Below the pieces are notes generated by a model. That model saw nothing but the letters and a program-made list of their open reading frames with translations, made no database searches and had not been told where the DNA came from. Positions 42,179 to 51,308 of a stretch of DNA of 64,000 nt are shown here, one piece after another. The position numbers were made by a program, and so were the translations under genes. Within the stretch, counting starts at the first letter, position 1. Every line of letters starts with the position of its first letter. The stretch comes from Microbacterium sp. 11MF (lineage in GTDB: Bacteria > Actinomycetota > Actinomycetes > Actinomycetales > Microbacteriaceae), in NCBI RefSeq assembly GCF_000383475.1, contig NZ_KB911459.1, forward strand, positions 448,467-512,466, written 5' to 3'.

Positions 42179-44083
42179 TCAGCCGGTCCGCGTGGCGATC
42201 TCGTGACAGACGACGGCGGCTGCCGCCGACCACGCCTGCGGTCGACAGGCTGCGGGGTAGGGAGCCGGCACGGTGACGTCGCTCGCGGCGTCACCGGCGT
42301 GGAGTTCCGGCATGCGGTAGGCGAACGCCTCGGCGGCGGCGAGCATTCCGTCGACCAGCACGCGTGCCTGGTCGGTGAGGCCCGCCCGCGCCATGCCGCG
42401 CGCGACGATCGCCGTGTCATGCGCCCAGACGCTGCCGCCGTGATAGCTGAGCGGCCAGTAGCCACCGGCATCCATCGACATCGTGCGGAGGCCGAAGCCG
42501 GACGCCATGGACGGGCCGACGAGCAGATCGGCGACGGCGCGTTCCTCGTCGGGATCGAGGATGCCGGTGCCCAGCAGGTGTCCCGCGTTCGAGGTCAGGG
42601 TGTCGACCGCCCGACCGTCGCGGTCGAGAGCGATCGCCGGGTACCGGCCCTCCGGCGTCTCGACCCAGAAGCGCTCGCGGAAGCGCGTGCGGAGGTCCGC
42701 CGCCCACGACCGCAGCCGCTCGGCGCCGCCCTCTTCGAGAGCGTCCAGGAGATCCGCGGCGCGGACCGCGGCCTCGTAGGCGTAGCCCTGCACCTCCGAG
42801 AGTGCGATGGGGCCGTCCGCGAGCGACCCGTCGCGCCACTGGATCGAGTCGCCCGAGTCCTTCCACCCTTGATTCGACAGGCCGTGGCCGGTCTCGTCGA
42901 CGTAATCGAGGAAGCCGTCCGCGTTCGCCGACGCGATCACCCAGTCGAGCGCATCGTGCATCGTCGGCAGGAGATCGCGCACCTCAGCCTCCGGCATCCC
43001 GGCCTCGTGCGCCTCGGTGAGCAACGTGATCCACAGCGGGGTCGCGTCGACCGTGCCGTAGTAGAGCGGCGGCAGCGAGATGCCCTCGCCCGGCATCGTG
43101 AGCGTGCCGGCGCGCAGCTCGTGGACGATCTTGCCCGGCTCCTCCGCGGTCGCCGGGTCGGCGGTGGAACCCTGCAGCCGTCCGAGCACGCGCAGAGTGG
43201 ATGCCGCCATCCCCGGGTCGACGGAGAGGAACAGGCGTGCCGCCCACAGCGAATCGCGCCCGAAGAGGGTGAAGAACCACGGTGCGCCGGCGGCGAAGAA
43301 CTCGTCGGCGTTGCCGGGCAGAGTCAGGCGCAGGGCGTCCAGGTCGTCGAGCGCCTGCCGGAGCCAGCGGAACAGCCGCGGATCGACGCCGTCGACGGGC
43401 TCGAGCGCCCAGTCGACCTGTCGCGTCGTGCCCCGGACGACGAGCGACGGGTCGTCGAGGTCCACGAGCCAGGACACCGTCGCGGTCGACCGCGACGGGC
43501 AGGTCACGCGCCACGTGAGGATGAGGTCGTCGCCGCCTGCGGTCACCTCGGCGCCCGGCGCCTGCAGGCGCATCGACGCGTCGCCCGAACTCACCTCCAC
43601 GGCGTCGCCCGAGAAGGTCCGTTCGACCGGGGCTGCGCCGACGGTGCCGGATTTGACGTCCTGCATCGGCGTCGCGTCCGGAGTCACCGCGACCTCGAGC
43701 ACGAGCTCCACCGCCTCCTCCAGATGCGAGACGAGGGTGAACTCCTCCCTCATCCGCCCGTCGGCGACGACGCGACGCCGCGTCAGTCGGATCTTCGGGT
43801 CCGGCGTGCGGTCGTCGAGGCGTCGCAGCAACGCCTCGAAGCGCGCATCGGATGCCGACGCCGCCGAGCGGGAGATCCACTCGGGCGCGTGGGTCGCGGC
43901 ATCCGTCCCGTAGCGGACGCGGGTCGCGCGGATGAAGCGCGTGTCGCCGTGGAAGACGCCGTCGATCGACGCGGTGTCGAGCGAATGGGGGCCGATCTCA
44001 CCGTCCTCGCGGGACCACACCTGGGTGGGCGCGCGGAGGACGACGACGGCGTCGGACAGGAAGGGCTGGAGGCCTGCGGTCAT
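42179..44083 (-). CDS. Glycogen-debranching / amylo-alpha-1,6-glucosidase family protein
   Basis: 634 residues, apparently cytoplasmic. The N-terminal domain (LDTASIDGVFHGDTRFI) belongs to the GDE_N-type beta domain, and the C-terminal part is an (alpha/alpha)6 glycosidase with WFFTLFGRDSLWAARLFL, LPPLYYGTVDATPLWI, NQGWKDSGDSIQWRDGS and SYHGGSVWAHDTAIVARG. It probably trims branched or alpha-linked oligosaccharides brought in by the adjacent importer. ATG overlaps the permease stop as ATGA, so it is the last gene of the sugar operon. Confidence 0.87.
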   Translation of the reverse strand: MTAGLQPFLSDAVVVLRAPTQVWSREDGEIGPHSLDTASIDGVFHGDTRFIRATRVRYGTDAATHAPEWISRSAASASDARFEALLRRLDDRTPDPKIRLTRRRVVADGRMREEFTLVSHLEEAVELVLEVAVTPDATPMQDVKSGTVGAAPVERTFSGDAVEVSSGDASMRLQAPGAEVTAGGDDLILTWRVTCPSRSTATVSWLVDLDDPSLVVRGTTRQVDWALEPVDGVDPRLFRWLRQALDDLDALRLTLPGNADEFFAAGAPWFFTLFGRDSLWAARLFLSVDPGMAASTLRVLGRLQGSTADPATAEEPGKIVHELRAGTLTMPGEGISLPPLYYGTVDATPLWITLLTEAHEAGMPEAEVRDLLPTMHDALDWVIASANADGFLDYVDETGHGLSNQGWKDSGDSIQWRDGSLADGPIALSEVQGYAYEAAVRAADLLDALEEGGAERLRSWAADLRTRFRERFWVETPEGRYPAIALDRDGRAVDTLTSNAGHLLGTGILDPDEERAVADLLVGPSMASGFGLRTMSMDAGGYWPLSYHGGSVWAHDTAIVARGMARAGLTDQARVLVDGMLAAAEAFAYRMPELHAGDAASDVTVPAPYPAACRPQAWSAAAAVVCHEIATRTG

Positions 44084-44994
44084 CCCTTGACTGCTCCTTC
44101 TGAGGTGTTCATGATGCGCTTCTGGAAGATGAAGAAGACCACGGCGACGGGGATCGTCATGAGCGCCGCGGCGGCGAGCTTCAACGGATACTGGGTGCCC
44201 TGACTCAGCTGCCCGGACGACAGGCTCGCGACACCGCGCGTCAGGGTGAACAGGCCCGGGTCCTGAACAGAGACGATGAAGTGGGTCAGCTCGTTCCATG
44301 ACCCCTGGAACGAGAGGATCACGATCGTGATCAGCGCGGGTCGCGCCATCGGCAGGACGACCGACCAGAACACCCGGAAGGTGCCCGCGCCGTCGATGCG
44401 CGCCTGCTCCTCGACCGAGGGAGGGATGGACTCGAAGAAGTTCTTCATGATGAACACGCCCGCCGCGTCGACGAGCAGCGGCAGGACCATACCGGCGTAC
44501 GAGTCGTACATCCCGAGCTGGTTGAGCACGAGGAAGCGCGGGATCAGGAGCACCACCGACGGCACCGCCATGACGCCGACGACGAGCGCGAAGATCAGAC
44601 CGCGCCCGCGGAATCGCAAACGGGCGAGCGCGTACCCGGCGAGGGAGACGAAGAACACGCGTCCGAGCGTGACGAGGATCGTGACCACCGCCGAGTTGGC
44701 AAACCACAGCGGGAGGTCGCTGTTCAGGAACAGCCGCTCGTAGGCGGCCGTCGTGAAGGTCTGCGGGATCAACGAGATGGGGTTGGATGCCGCCTCCTGC
44801 TCGCTCTTGAAGGAGGTCGCCACCTGCACGAGGAACGGATAGATGTAGACGAGGGCGAGCAGGGCGAGGACCCCGTACAGCGCGATCTGTCCGAGACGGG
44901 ATGCCGGGGTGAGCCGGCGCCTCCGCTGCGGCGCGCGGTCGATCGGCTCGTCGGTGAGCGTCTTCGTGCGAGCGAGGGTTCTACTGTCGGTCAC
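44080..44994 (-). CDS. Carbohydrate ABC transporter permease, MalG type
   Basis: 304 residues. Six helices; LVYIYPFLVQVATSFKS near the N-terminus and the EAA loop EEQARIDGAGTFRVFWSVVL near 215 are diagnostic for CUT1 family inner-membrane proteins. The GTG start overlaps the MalF-type stop (GTGA). No ATPase gene is in the cluster; such systems in actinobacteria usually share a general MsiK-type ATPase. Confidence 0.93.
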   Translation of the reverse strand: MTDSRTLARTKTLTDEPIDRAPQRRRRLTPASRLGQIALYGVLALLALVYIYPFLVQVATSFKSEQEAASNPISLIPQTFTTAAYERLFLNSDLPLWFANSAVVTILVTLGRVFFVSLAGYALARLRFRGRGLIFALVVGVMAVPSVVLLIPRFLVLNQLGMYDSYAGMVLPLLVDAAGVFIMKNFFESIPPSVEEQARIDGAGTFRVFWSVVLPMARPALITIVILSFQGSWNELTHFIVSVQDPGLFTLTRGVASLSSGQLSQGTQYPLKLAAAALMTIPVAVVFFIFQKRIMNTSEGAVKG

Positions 44995-46112
44995 GGCCGC
45001 GCCCCCTTCGGCGTGTAGGCGCGGATGCGGCGCTTCGAGACGGGGCGCTCCCGCAGGAGCCACCGCTGGAGCAGCGTGAACGCGATGATGATGAGGAACA
45101 GGATGAAGGCGATGGCCGCGCCGATGCCCCAGTCCTGATTGCTGAACGCCGACGTATACGACAGGTAGGCGGGGGTGATGGTGGTCTTGCCCGGTTGGCC
45201 CTTGGTGCCGGTGTAGATCTGGTCGAAGACCTGCCAGCAGCCGATCAGGCCGAGCGTGATGACCGTGAAGAGCGTCGGGCGCAGCTGGGGGAGCGTGATC
45301 CGCCAGAAGCGCTGCCAGGCGCTCGCGCCGTCCATCATGCCCGCCTCGGTCAGCTCGTAGCCGACGTTCTGCAGCGCAGCGATGAACAGGAGCATGAACG
45401 TGCCGCTCGTCGTGAACACCGCCATGATGATGAACGCGCTCATCGCGACGGAGGGTCCGGCGATCCAGTCCCAGCCAGAGAGGCCGAGGAACCCGGGCTG
45501 CGAGATCGCGGCGGGCGCGGCATCCACCCCGAACACGCCGAAGAGCAGGTGCACGATGCCGCGGGGGTCGTTGAACCAGTTCGGTCCCTTGCCGCCGGTG
45601 ACCGCGGCGATGAGCGCGTTGACGGGGCCGGCGGCGCTGAAGAGGAAGATCCACAGCACGGTGATGGCGACCGAGCTCGTCACCGACGGGAAGTAGAAGG
45701 CGGTGCGGAAGAAGCCGCGCGCCTTCATCATCCGGCGACTGACGAGCACCGCGAGGAACAGCGACAGCGCCGTCTGGAGAGGGACGACGAGGAAGACGTA
45801 CCAGGCGTTGTTCCGCAGGGCGGTGCCGAAGTCGCGGCTGCGGAGCCCCTGGCCCGAGGTCAGCTCGCCGTAGTTGTCGAGCCCCACGAAGTTGACGTTC
45901 GGCGAGAGGGGGCTGCCACGGCCGCCCCAGTCCGAGACGCTCACCCACAGCGCCATGAGGACGGGGAGGAAGAGGAACACCCCGAGGATCACGACGACGG
46001 GAGAGACGAACAGCCACCCGGCGACACCCTCGCCGCGACGCAGACCGCGTGAGCGGTGGTCGCGGCGAGGGGTCTTCTCGGGTGCCCGCTCTGTGATGAC
46101 GGGCGAGGCCAT
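44991..46112 (-). CDS. Carbohydrate ABC transporter permease, MalF type
   Basis: 373 residues with six main helices and an unusually long periplasmic loop (about 150-215). GWLFVSPVVVILGVFLFLPV at the start and the EAA loop TEAGMMDGASAWQRFWRITL near 265 place it in the CUT1 family. Begins 1 nt after the stop of the binding protein. Confidence 0.92.
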   Translation of the reverse strand: MASPVITERAPEKTPRRDHRSRGLRRGEGVAGWLFVSPVVVILGVFLFLPVLMALWVSVSDWGGRGSPLSPNVNFVGLDNYGELTSGQGLRSRDFGTALRNNAWYVFLVVPLQTALSLFLAVLVSRRMMKARGFFRTAFYFPSVTSSVAITVLWIFLFSAAGPVNALIAAVTGGKGPNWFNDPRGIVHLLFGVFGVDAAPAAISQPGFLGLSGWDWIAGPSVAMSAFIIMAVFTTSGTFMLLFIAALQNVGYELTEAGMMDGASAWQRFWRITLPQLRPTLFTVITLGLIGCWQVFDQIYTGTKGQPGKTTITPAYLSYTSAFSNQDWGIGAAIAFILFLIIIAFTLLQRWLLRERPVSKRRIRAYTPKGARP

Positions 46113-46113
46113 G

Positions 46114-47382
46114 TCAGCCGACGATCGCCTCGAGGTTGGACTGGACGCTCTTCAAGATCGTGGCGGGGTCGCCGTCCTTGAGGGTCGCCAGCTGCGCGTT
46201 GAAGTCGGTGAAGACGTCGGACACACCGTCGTTGGTCGGCACGCCCTGGGCGTAGTCCGCACCCGAGAGGAACGCCTCGAGGTCGGGGTTGTCGGTCGTC
46301 CACTGCTCGGCGGCCGACTGCACCGACGGCATGGGGCCGAACGCCTTCGAGAAGGCGAGCTGCTGCTCGGCGGTCGTCAGGTATTCGACCAGGCTGAGGG
46401 CTGCCTGCTGGTTGGGGCTGTCGGCGGCCATACCCCAGCAGTTCGTGAACTGCAGCGTGCCCTTGCCGGCGGGGCCGGCGGGCAGTTCGACGACGAGCGG
46501 GTCGACGTCGGGGTAGTCGCCGAGGGCGCCGGTGATCCAGTTGCCCTCGATGGTCATCGCGCCCAGCTGCTTGCCGAGCGCCTCTCCGCCCCAGCCGGCA
46601 CCCACGTCGGCGGCGTAGGCGAACGTGCCGTCGGCGAGGTGCTCCTTCACGTAGGCGAGGGCGTCGGCGTTCTCCTGGCTGTCGGCGACGGCCGTCGCGC
46701 CGTCCTCCGACACCAGGCGCCCGCCGGCTTCGGCCATGAAGGCGCCCACCCGCTGGTATTCGCCGCTGAAGACGAGACCGGTCGTGTTGCCCGAGGTCAG
46801 CTTCTTCGCCGCTGCGGCCAGCGAGTCCCAGTCGGTCGGGATGTCGGCCTCGGTGAGGCCCGCCTTGTCCCACAGGTTCTTGTTGATGATCAGCTGGAGC
46901 GTCGAGAAGTCCTTCGGCGCGCAGAAGAACTTGTCGTCGTAGGTGAAGTTCTGCACGAGCGACGGGTAGAAGTCGCCCTTGTTCTCGAGCTGGTCGCCGT
47001 AGGCGATGACCGAGCCGTTGTCGGCGTAGCCGGCGAGCAGTTCGGTCGCGAGGTAGAAGAGGTCCGGCGGGTTGCCGCCGGCGAAGCCCTGCGAGAGCTG
47101 CTGGGTCAAGTCGGTGGCGGCGATGACCTCGGCGTCGACGCCCGAGTCCTTCGACCACGCTGCGACGGCCTCCTTGACCGCGGCCGTCTCGGCGTCGCCC
47201 GACGAGCCGATCATGATCGTGAGGGCGTCGTCCGACGAGGTGAGGCCGCCGCCGTCGGTGTCGTTCGCCCCGCCCGAGGCGGCGGGGCCGTCGTCGAAGC
47301 CCGAGCCGCCGCATCCTGCGAGGGCGAGTGTGGCGGCGAGGCCGACCCCGCCGAGCGCCATGAGTCGTCTGCTGTGTCGCAT
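46114..47382 (-). CDS. Sugar-binding ABC lipoprotein
   Basis: 422 residues, family 1 solute-binding protein. Signal peptide with arginines, core GGVGLAATLALAGC and lipid-attachment Cys24. The mature protein has the expected TWDSLAAAAKKL-like and AMTIEGNWITGAL segments (here DWDSLAAAAKKL). First gene of the operon with two permeases and a debranching enzyme. AAGGAG lies about 9 nt before the ATG. Confidence 0.93.
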   Translation of the reverse strand: MRHSRRLMALGGVGLAATLALAGCGGSGFDDGPAASGGANDTDGGGLTSSDDALTIMIGSSGDAETAAVKEAVAAWSKDSGVDAEVIAATDLTQQLSQGFAGGNPPDLFYLATELLAGYADNGSVIAYGDQLENKGDFYPSLVQNFTYDDKFFCAPKDFSTLQLIINKNLWDKAGLTEADIPTDWDSLAAAAKKLTSGNTTGLVFSGEYQRVGAFMAEAGGRLVSEDGATAVADSQENADALAYVKEHLADGTFAYAADVGAGWGGEALGKQLGAMTIEGNWITGALGDYPDVDPLVVELPAGPAGKGTLQFTNCWGMAADSPNQQAALSLVEYLTTAEQQLAFSKAFGPMPSVQSAAEQWTTDNPDLEAFLSGADYAQGVPTNDGVSDVFTDFNAQLATLKDGDPATILKSVQSNLEAIVG

Positions 47383-47435
47383 GTCCGTATCTCCTTCGAT
47401 CCCGGTGCTGCGATCGTTCCGACCGTGCTGATCTC

Positions 47436-47441
47436 GGTCAA
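47436..47441 (-). promoter_or_regulatory. Candidate -35 of the sugar operon
   Basis: TTGACC on the minus strand, directly downstream of the LacI palindrome, with AACGAT 17 nt further on as a weak -10. Confidence 0.35.
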
Positions 47442-47442
47442 C

Positions 47443-47456
47443 TTTGAACGATCAAA
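47443..47456. promoter_or_regulatory. Candidate LacI-family operator
   Basis: TTTGA-ACGA-TCAAA: perfect 5-bp arms and the central CG typical of LacI-family sites. It abuts the -35 of the sugar operon and lies in the gap shared with the divergent LacI gene. Confidence 0.6.
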
Positions 47457-47518
47457 TTGTGGAATGATGCCCAAGGTAAGAGGGTGGTCCCATCACTGTC
47501 AAGGGGGCGGGGGCGTCG

Positions 47519-48526
47519 ATGAGTGAGAAGTCGATAACGATCGAGGACGTCGCTGTCGCTGCCGGCGTCTCGCGCCAGACGGTCAGCAACGTGCTGAACA
47601 CGCCCGCCATCGTGAAGGCCGCGACCCGCGAGCGGGTGCAGGAGGCGATCTCCCGCCTCGGCTATTCGCCGCACGCCTCCGCGAGGCGGCTCCGTACGCA
47701 GCGGAGCGCGACCATCGGCATCCACCTCGATCCGTATGCCGGCGGGATCTCGGGCGTCGTGCTCGACAGGTTCGTCCACGCCCTCACCGAGAGCGCCGGC
47801 GACCGGGGCCTGCGCGTGCTCGTGTACGCGGCATCCGATCAGGACGAGGAGATCCGGCGGATGTCGGACCTCGTCCACGCCGGCGACGTCGAGGCCGTCG
47901 TCGTCACGGGCACCCGGTACGACGACCGTCGACTCGCCTGGCTCACCGAGCGCGGCGTGCCCTTCGTCTCGTTCGGACGCCCGTGGGATGCGGCGTCGCC
48001 CGAGAAGTCCGCGCACCTGTGGGTCGACGTCGACGGCGCATCGGGAACGCGTGCCGCCACCGAGCACGCGCTCACCGTCGGCCCGCGGGTCGCGTTCCTC
48101 GGCTGGCCCGCGGGCTCGCCCACGGGCGATGACCGCGAGCGCGGGTGGCGCGAGGCGATGACGGATGCCGGTGCCCGCCCCGACCTGCGCCTGTCGGCCG
48201 AGGAGCGGGTCGCCGATGCGCGCGAGCAGGTCCGCGAGCTGCTCGCGACGACCGAGGTCGACGCCGTCGTGTGCGCGAGCGACACCCTCGCCGTCGGAGC
48301 CCATGTCGCGGCCGTCGCCGCGCAGCGCGCGGACCTCTCGATCATCGGCTTCGACAACACCCCCGCGGTCGAGGCTCTGGGGCTCGCGAGCGTCGAGCAG
48401 CTGCCCGAACTCGTCGCCGCCGGCGCCCTCGACCTGCTGATGGCGGGCGGGAGCCGCATCGAGCGGCGCGCGGCGGGGGCAGGCGAGGGGCACGTGCTCG
48501 TGCAACCGCGTCTCGTGGTCCGCTGA
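47519..48526 (+). CDS. LacI-family repressor of the sugar operon
   Basis: 335 residues. Helix-turn-helix and hinge: TIEDVAVAAGVSRQTVSNVL then RLGYSPHASARRLRTQRS; the sugar-binding core follows with ATIGIHLDP and SIIGFDNTP. Divergent from the carbohydrate importer operon with a single good palindrome between them, so it most likely represses the operon in the absence of its sugar. Confidence 0.92.
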   Translation: MSEKSITIEDVAVAAGVSRQTVSNVLNTPAIVKAATRERVQEAISRLGYSPHASARRLRTQRSATIGIHLDPYAGGISGVVLDRFVHALTESAGDRGLRVLVYAASDQDEEIRRMSDLVHAGDVEAVVVTGTRYDDRRLAWLTERGVPFVSFGRPWDAASPEKSAHLWVDVDGASGTRAATEHALTVGPRVAFLGWPAGSPTGDDRERGWREAMTDAGARPDLRLSAEERVADAREQVRELLATTEVDAVVCASDTLAVGAHVAAVAAQRADLSIIGFDNTPAVEALGLASVEQLPELVAAGALDLLMAGGSRIERRAAGAGEGHVLVQPRLVVR

Positions 48527-48817
48527 GGCGGTTCGGAGCCTGGCGGGTCCGCAACGCCGTGCGAGCCGCGGACATGCGGGCGACACGCCGTGGTTGGCGA
48601 CGTCCCACCGGGCGCGTCGCCGGGGATCTCCGCCGTTCGACGCCGGGGGCGGTATCGGATCGGTGCCGCCGCCGGGAGCCGGAGTGGTGCTGGCGCACGC
48701 CCGGCTACCGGAGGCTCCGGGCGACAACCGCGGAGCTCTCGGTCGCTGCGGGCGGGAACCGGCCTCCTCGCGCCGCGAACGGCGGAATCTCCGAGGTTGG
48801 TGCCGGGCTGAGGGTGG
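48527..48817. other. Intergenic, no gene seen
   Basis: A GC-rich 291-bp gap between the LacI gene and the end of the IclR gene. Open frames run across it, but none has a start with a ribosome site or family similarity. A 6-bp inverted repeat GTCCGC/GCGGAC with a 15-nt loop soon after the LacI stop could be a weak terminator. Confidence 0.5.
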
Positions 48818-49609
48818 CTACCGCCGGCCGATGCGGCGGGAGAGGTCGGCCGCCGCGTCCGTCGCGAGCGCGGCGAGACGGTCGGGGTCGACGTCGGCAC
48901 CGTCGGGCCAGGTGACGGCGATGGCGGCGGCGGGCCAGTCAGCGTGGTCGCGGACGGCGACACCGACGGAGCGGAATCCCAGCGTGACCTCGCCGTCCTC
49001 GGTCGCGTAGCCGTCGGTTCGGGCCTGCCGGAGGAGTTCCCGCAGCTCGCCGGGCCGACCTGGTCCGCGGCCGGTGCGCTGGACGGAGAGGGATGCCGCG
49101 TCGGGGAACAATGCGCGGACCTGCTCACGGGGGAGGGCGGCGAGCATCGCGCGGCCGGTCGCGGTCAGGTGCGCCGGCAGGCGTACGCCGACGTCGGTGA
49201 TGAGCGTCGGCCGTCGCGGCGCGCGCTCCTCGACGATGTACAGCACGTCGCGCCCCGTCATGACGGCGAGGTGCGCACTCTCGCCCGCGCGGTCGGCGAG
49301 CTGGGCGACGATGGGACGGCCGAGGCGGGCGAGGGGCTCCTGCCGTGCGTACCCGCCGGCGAGCTCGAACGCAGCGGTGCCGAGGCCCCAGCGGCGGTCG
49401 CCGTCGAGGTGGACGACGAATCCGTGCGCCGCCATCGCCGCGAGCAGGTGGTACACCGTCGATCGGGGCAACTCGAGGTGCGTCGCGATCGTCTGCGCCG
49501 CGACGGGCCCGCGCTGATGCGCGAGGAAGCTCAGGATGCGGAGCGTCTGATCCGCCGCGGGCACCTTCGGCTTGTCTGGGATCGGCGCCCGCGGCTTGTC
49601 TGGGGTCAC
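48818..49609 (-). CDS. IclR-family regulator of histidine utilisation
   Basis: 263 residues. Winged helix with LRILSFLAHQRGPVAAQTIA and ELPRSTVYHLLAAMAAHGF; the ligand domain has GESAHLAVMTGRDVLYI, LPAHLTATGRAMLAALP and the C-terminal GVAVRDHADWPAAAIAV. Divergent from hutH. The GTG at 49609 is chosen because CATCCT lies 6 nt upstream (leaderless); the operator-like repeat then encodes the first residues, with PDKP occurring twice. Confidence 0.88.
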   Translation of the reverse strand: MTPDKPRAPIPDKPKVPAADQTLRILSFLAHQRGPVAAQTIATHLELPRSTVYHLLAAMAAHGFVVHLDGDRRWGLGTAAFELAGGYARQEPLARLGRPIVAQLADRAGESAHLAVMTGRDVLYIVEERAPRRPTLITDVGVRLPAHLTATGRAMLAALPREQVRALFPDAASLSVQRTGRGPGRPGELRELLRQARTDGYATEDGEVTLGFRSVGVAVRDHADWPAAAIAVTWPDGADVDPDRLAALATDAAADLSRRIGRR

Positions 49610-49615
49610 AGACAA
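49572..49615. promoter_or_regulatory. Candidate IclR operator cluster, overlapping the regulator's own start
   Basis: TTGTCTG at 49572-49578 and 49596-49602, and its inverse CAGACAA at 49609-49615. The last two form a perfect 7-bp inverted repeat with a 6-nt spacer; the first is a direct repeat 24 nt away. The cluster covers the GTG start of the IclR gene. Confidence 0.5.
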
Positions 49616-49667
49616 AGGATGCCACGACCGCCTCCCGCGCACGGTCGCCGCGCGCTGGAATCGACTC

Positions 49668-51308
49668 ATGCCCGTCCCCACCACCGTCACCCTCGGTGAC
49701 GCCCCGCTCACCCCCGCGGAGGTCGTCGCCGTCGCCCGGCACGACGCGCACGTCGTCGTCTCGGACGCGGTGCTCGCCCGCACCGCCGAGACCCGCGCGC
49801 TCATCGAGCGGCTCGCCGACGACCCGCAGCCGCACTACGGCATCTCGACCGGGTTCGGCGCGCTCGCGACGACGTTCATCGCGCCCGACCGGCGCCGCCA
49901 GCTGCAGGCGAGCCTCATCCGCTCTCATGCGGCGGGCACGGGGCCGGAGGTCGAGCGCGAGGTGGTCCGGGCGCTCCAGCTGCTGCGCCTGCAGACCCTG
50001 GCGACGGGTCGCACCGGCGTCCGCCCGGTGGTCGTCGAGACGTACGCCGCGATGCTGAACGCGGGCATAACCCCGATCGTGCACGAATACGGCTCGCTCG
50101 GCTGCTCCGGCGACCTCGCCCCGCTCTCGCACATCGCGCTCGCCGCGCTCGGCGAGGGCCCGGTCCGCACGGCGGACGGCGCGCGGATGGATGCCGCGGA
50201 CGCCTTGGCGGCCAGCGGCATCCGTCCCCTCGTCCTCGAGGAGAAGGAGGGTCTCGCCCTCATCAACGGCACCGACGGCATGCTCGGGATGCTGTCGCTC
50301 GCCCTCGCCGACCTCGACACCCTCCTGGCGACCGCCGACCTGGCCGCCGCCCTGTCTGTCGAGAGTCAGCTCGGGACCGATGCCGTCTTCGCCGCCGACC
50401 TCATGGCTCTGCGCCCCCAGTCCGGGCAGGCGGTCTCGGCCGCGAACCTGCGCCACGCGCTCGCCGACTCGCCGATCGTCGCGAGTCACCGCGATCCGGC
50501 TGTCTGCACCCGCGTGCAGGACGCCTACTCGCTCCGGTGTTCGCCGCAGGTGCACGGTGCCGCGCGCGACACCCTCGACCACGCCCGGATGGTCGCCGAG
50601 CGTGAGCTGGCCTCGGCGGTCGACAACCCCGTCGTCACGCCCGACGGCCGCGTCGAGTCGAACGGCAACTTCCACGGCGCGCCGGTCGCGTACGTCCTCG
50701 ACTTCCTCGCGATCGCCGTCGCAGACGTCGCCTCGATCTCGGAGCGCCGCACCGACCGGGCGCTCGACCGTACGCGCAGCAACGGGCTGCCGCCGTTCCT
50801 CGCCGACGAGGTCGGCGTCGACAGCGGCCTCATGATCGCCCAGTACGCCGCGGCGGGGATCGTCTCGGAGCTCAAGCGTCTCGCGGTGCCGGCATCCGTC
50901 GACTCGATCCCGTCGTCGGCGATGCAGGAGGACCACGTCTCGATGGGGTGGGCTGCCGCCCGCAAGCTGCGTCGCGCGATCGACGGCCTCGCCCGCGTGC
51001 TCGCCATCGAGGTGGTGACCGGATGCCGCGCCCTCGACTTGCGCGCTCCGCTGCAGCCCGCGCCGGTCACCGGGTCCGTCCGCGATCTCGTCCGCACAGT
51101 CGTCGAGGGGCCCGGGCCCGACCGGTTCGTCGCGCCGGATCTCGAGGCAGCGACGCAGCTCGTCGTCACGGGTGAGGTCGCCCGCACCGCGTTCGGACCG
51201 GCCGGCGAGCGGACATCCGCCGCCGCGAGGACGAATGCCCCCGGATCCGTCCGCTCGAGCGCAGATCTCCGCTCGGGCACCGCACCGTTCGAAGGAGAAC
51301 AGGCATGA
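49668..51308 (+). CDS. hutH: Histidine ammonia-lyase
   Basis: 546 residues; converts histidine to urocanate and ammonia. The MIO cofactor is formed from a Cys-Ser-Gly triad in [14 protein letters not shown] instead of the more common Ala-Ser-Gly; [11 protein letters not shown] and [16 protein letters not shown] are conserved. ATG at 49668 starts the homologous region; a TGGAAT box 6 nt upstream hints at a leaderless message. The C-terminal 25 residues are poorly conserved. First gene of hutH-hutU-hutI. Confidence 0.96.
   Translation: MPVPTTVTLGDAPLTPAEVVAVARHDAHVVVSDAVLARTAETRALIERLADDPQPHYGISTGFGALATTFIAPDRRRQLQASLIRSHAAGTGPEVEREVVRALQLLRLQTLATGRTGVRPVVVETYAAMLNAGITPIVHEYGSLGCSGDLAPLSHIALAALGEGPVRTADGARMDAADALAASGIRPLVLEEKEGLALINGTDGMLGMLSLALADLDTLLATADLAAALSVESQLGTDAVFAADLMALRPQSGQAVSAANLRHALADSPIVASHRDPAVCTRVQDAYSLRCSPQVHGAARDTLDHARMVAERELASAVDNPVVTPDGRVESNGNFHGAPVAYVLDFLAIAVADVASISERRTDRALDRTRSNGLPPFLADEVGVDSGLMIAQYAAAGIVSELKRLAVPASVDSIPSSAMQEDHVSMGWAAARKLRRAIDGLARVLAIEVVTGCRALDLRAPLQPAPVTGSVRDLVRTVVEGPGPDRFVAPDLEAATQLVVTGEVARTAFGPAGERTSAAARTNAPGSVRSSADLRSGTAPFEGEQA

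Noticed and set aside
40250..44203. A 1317-residue open frame on the plus strand
   Set aside because: It lies opposite nhaA and the debranching enzyme gene; composition is Arg/Glu/Gly/Asp-rich without any domain, as expected of a shadow frame in high-GC DNA.
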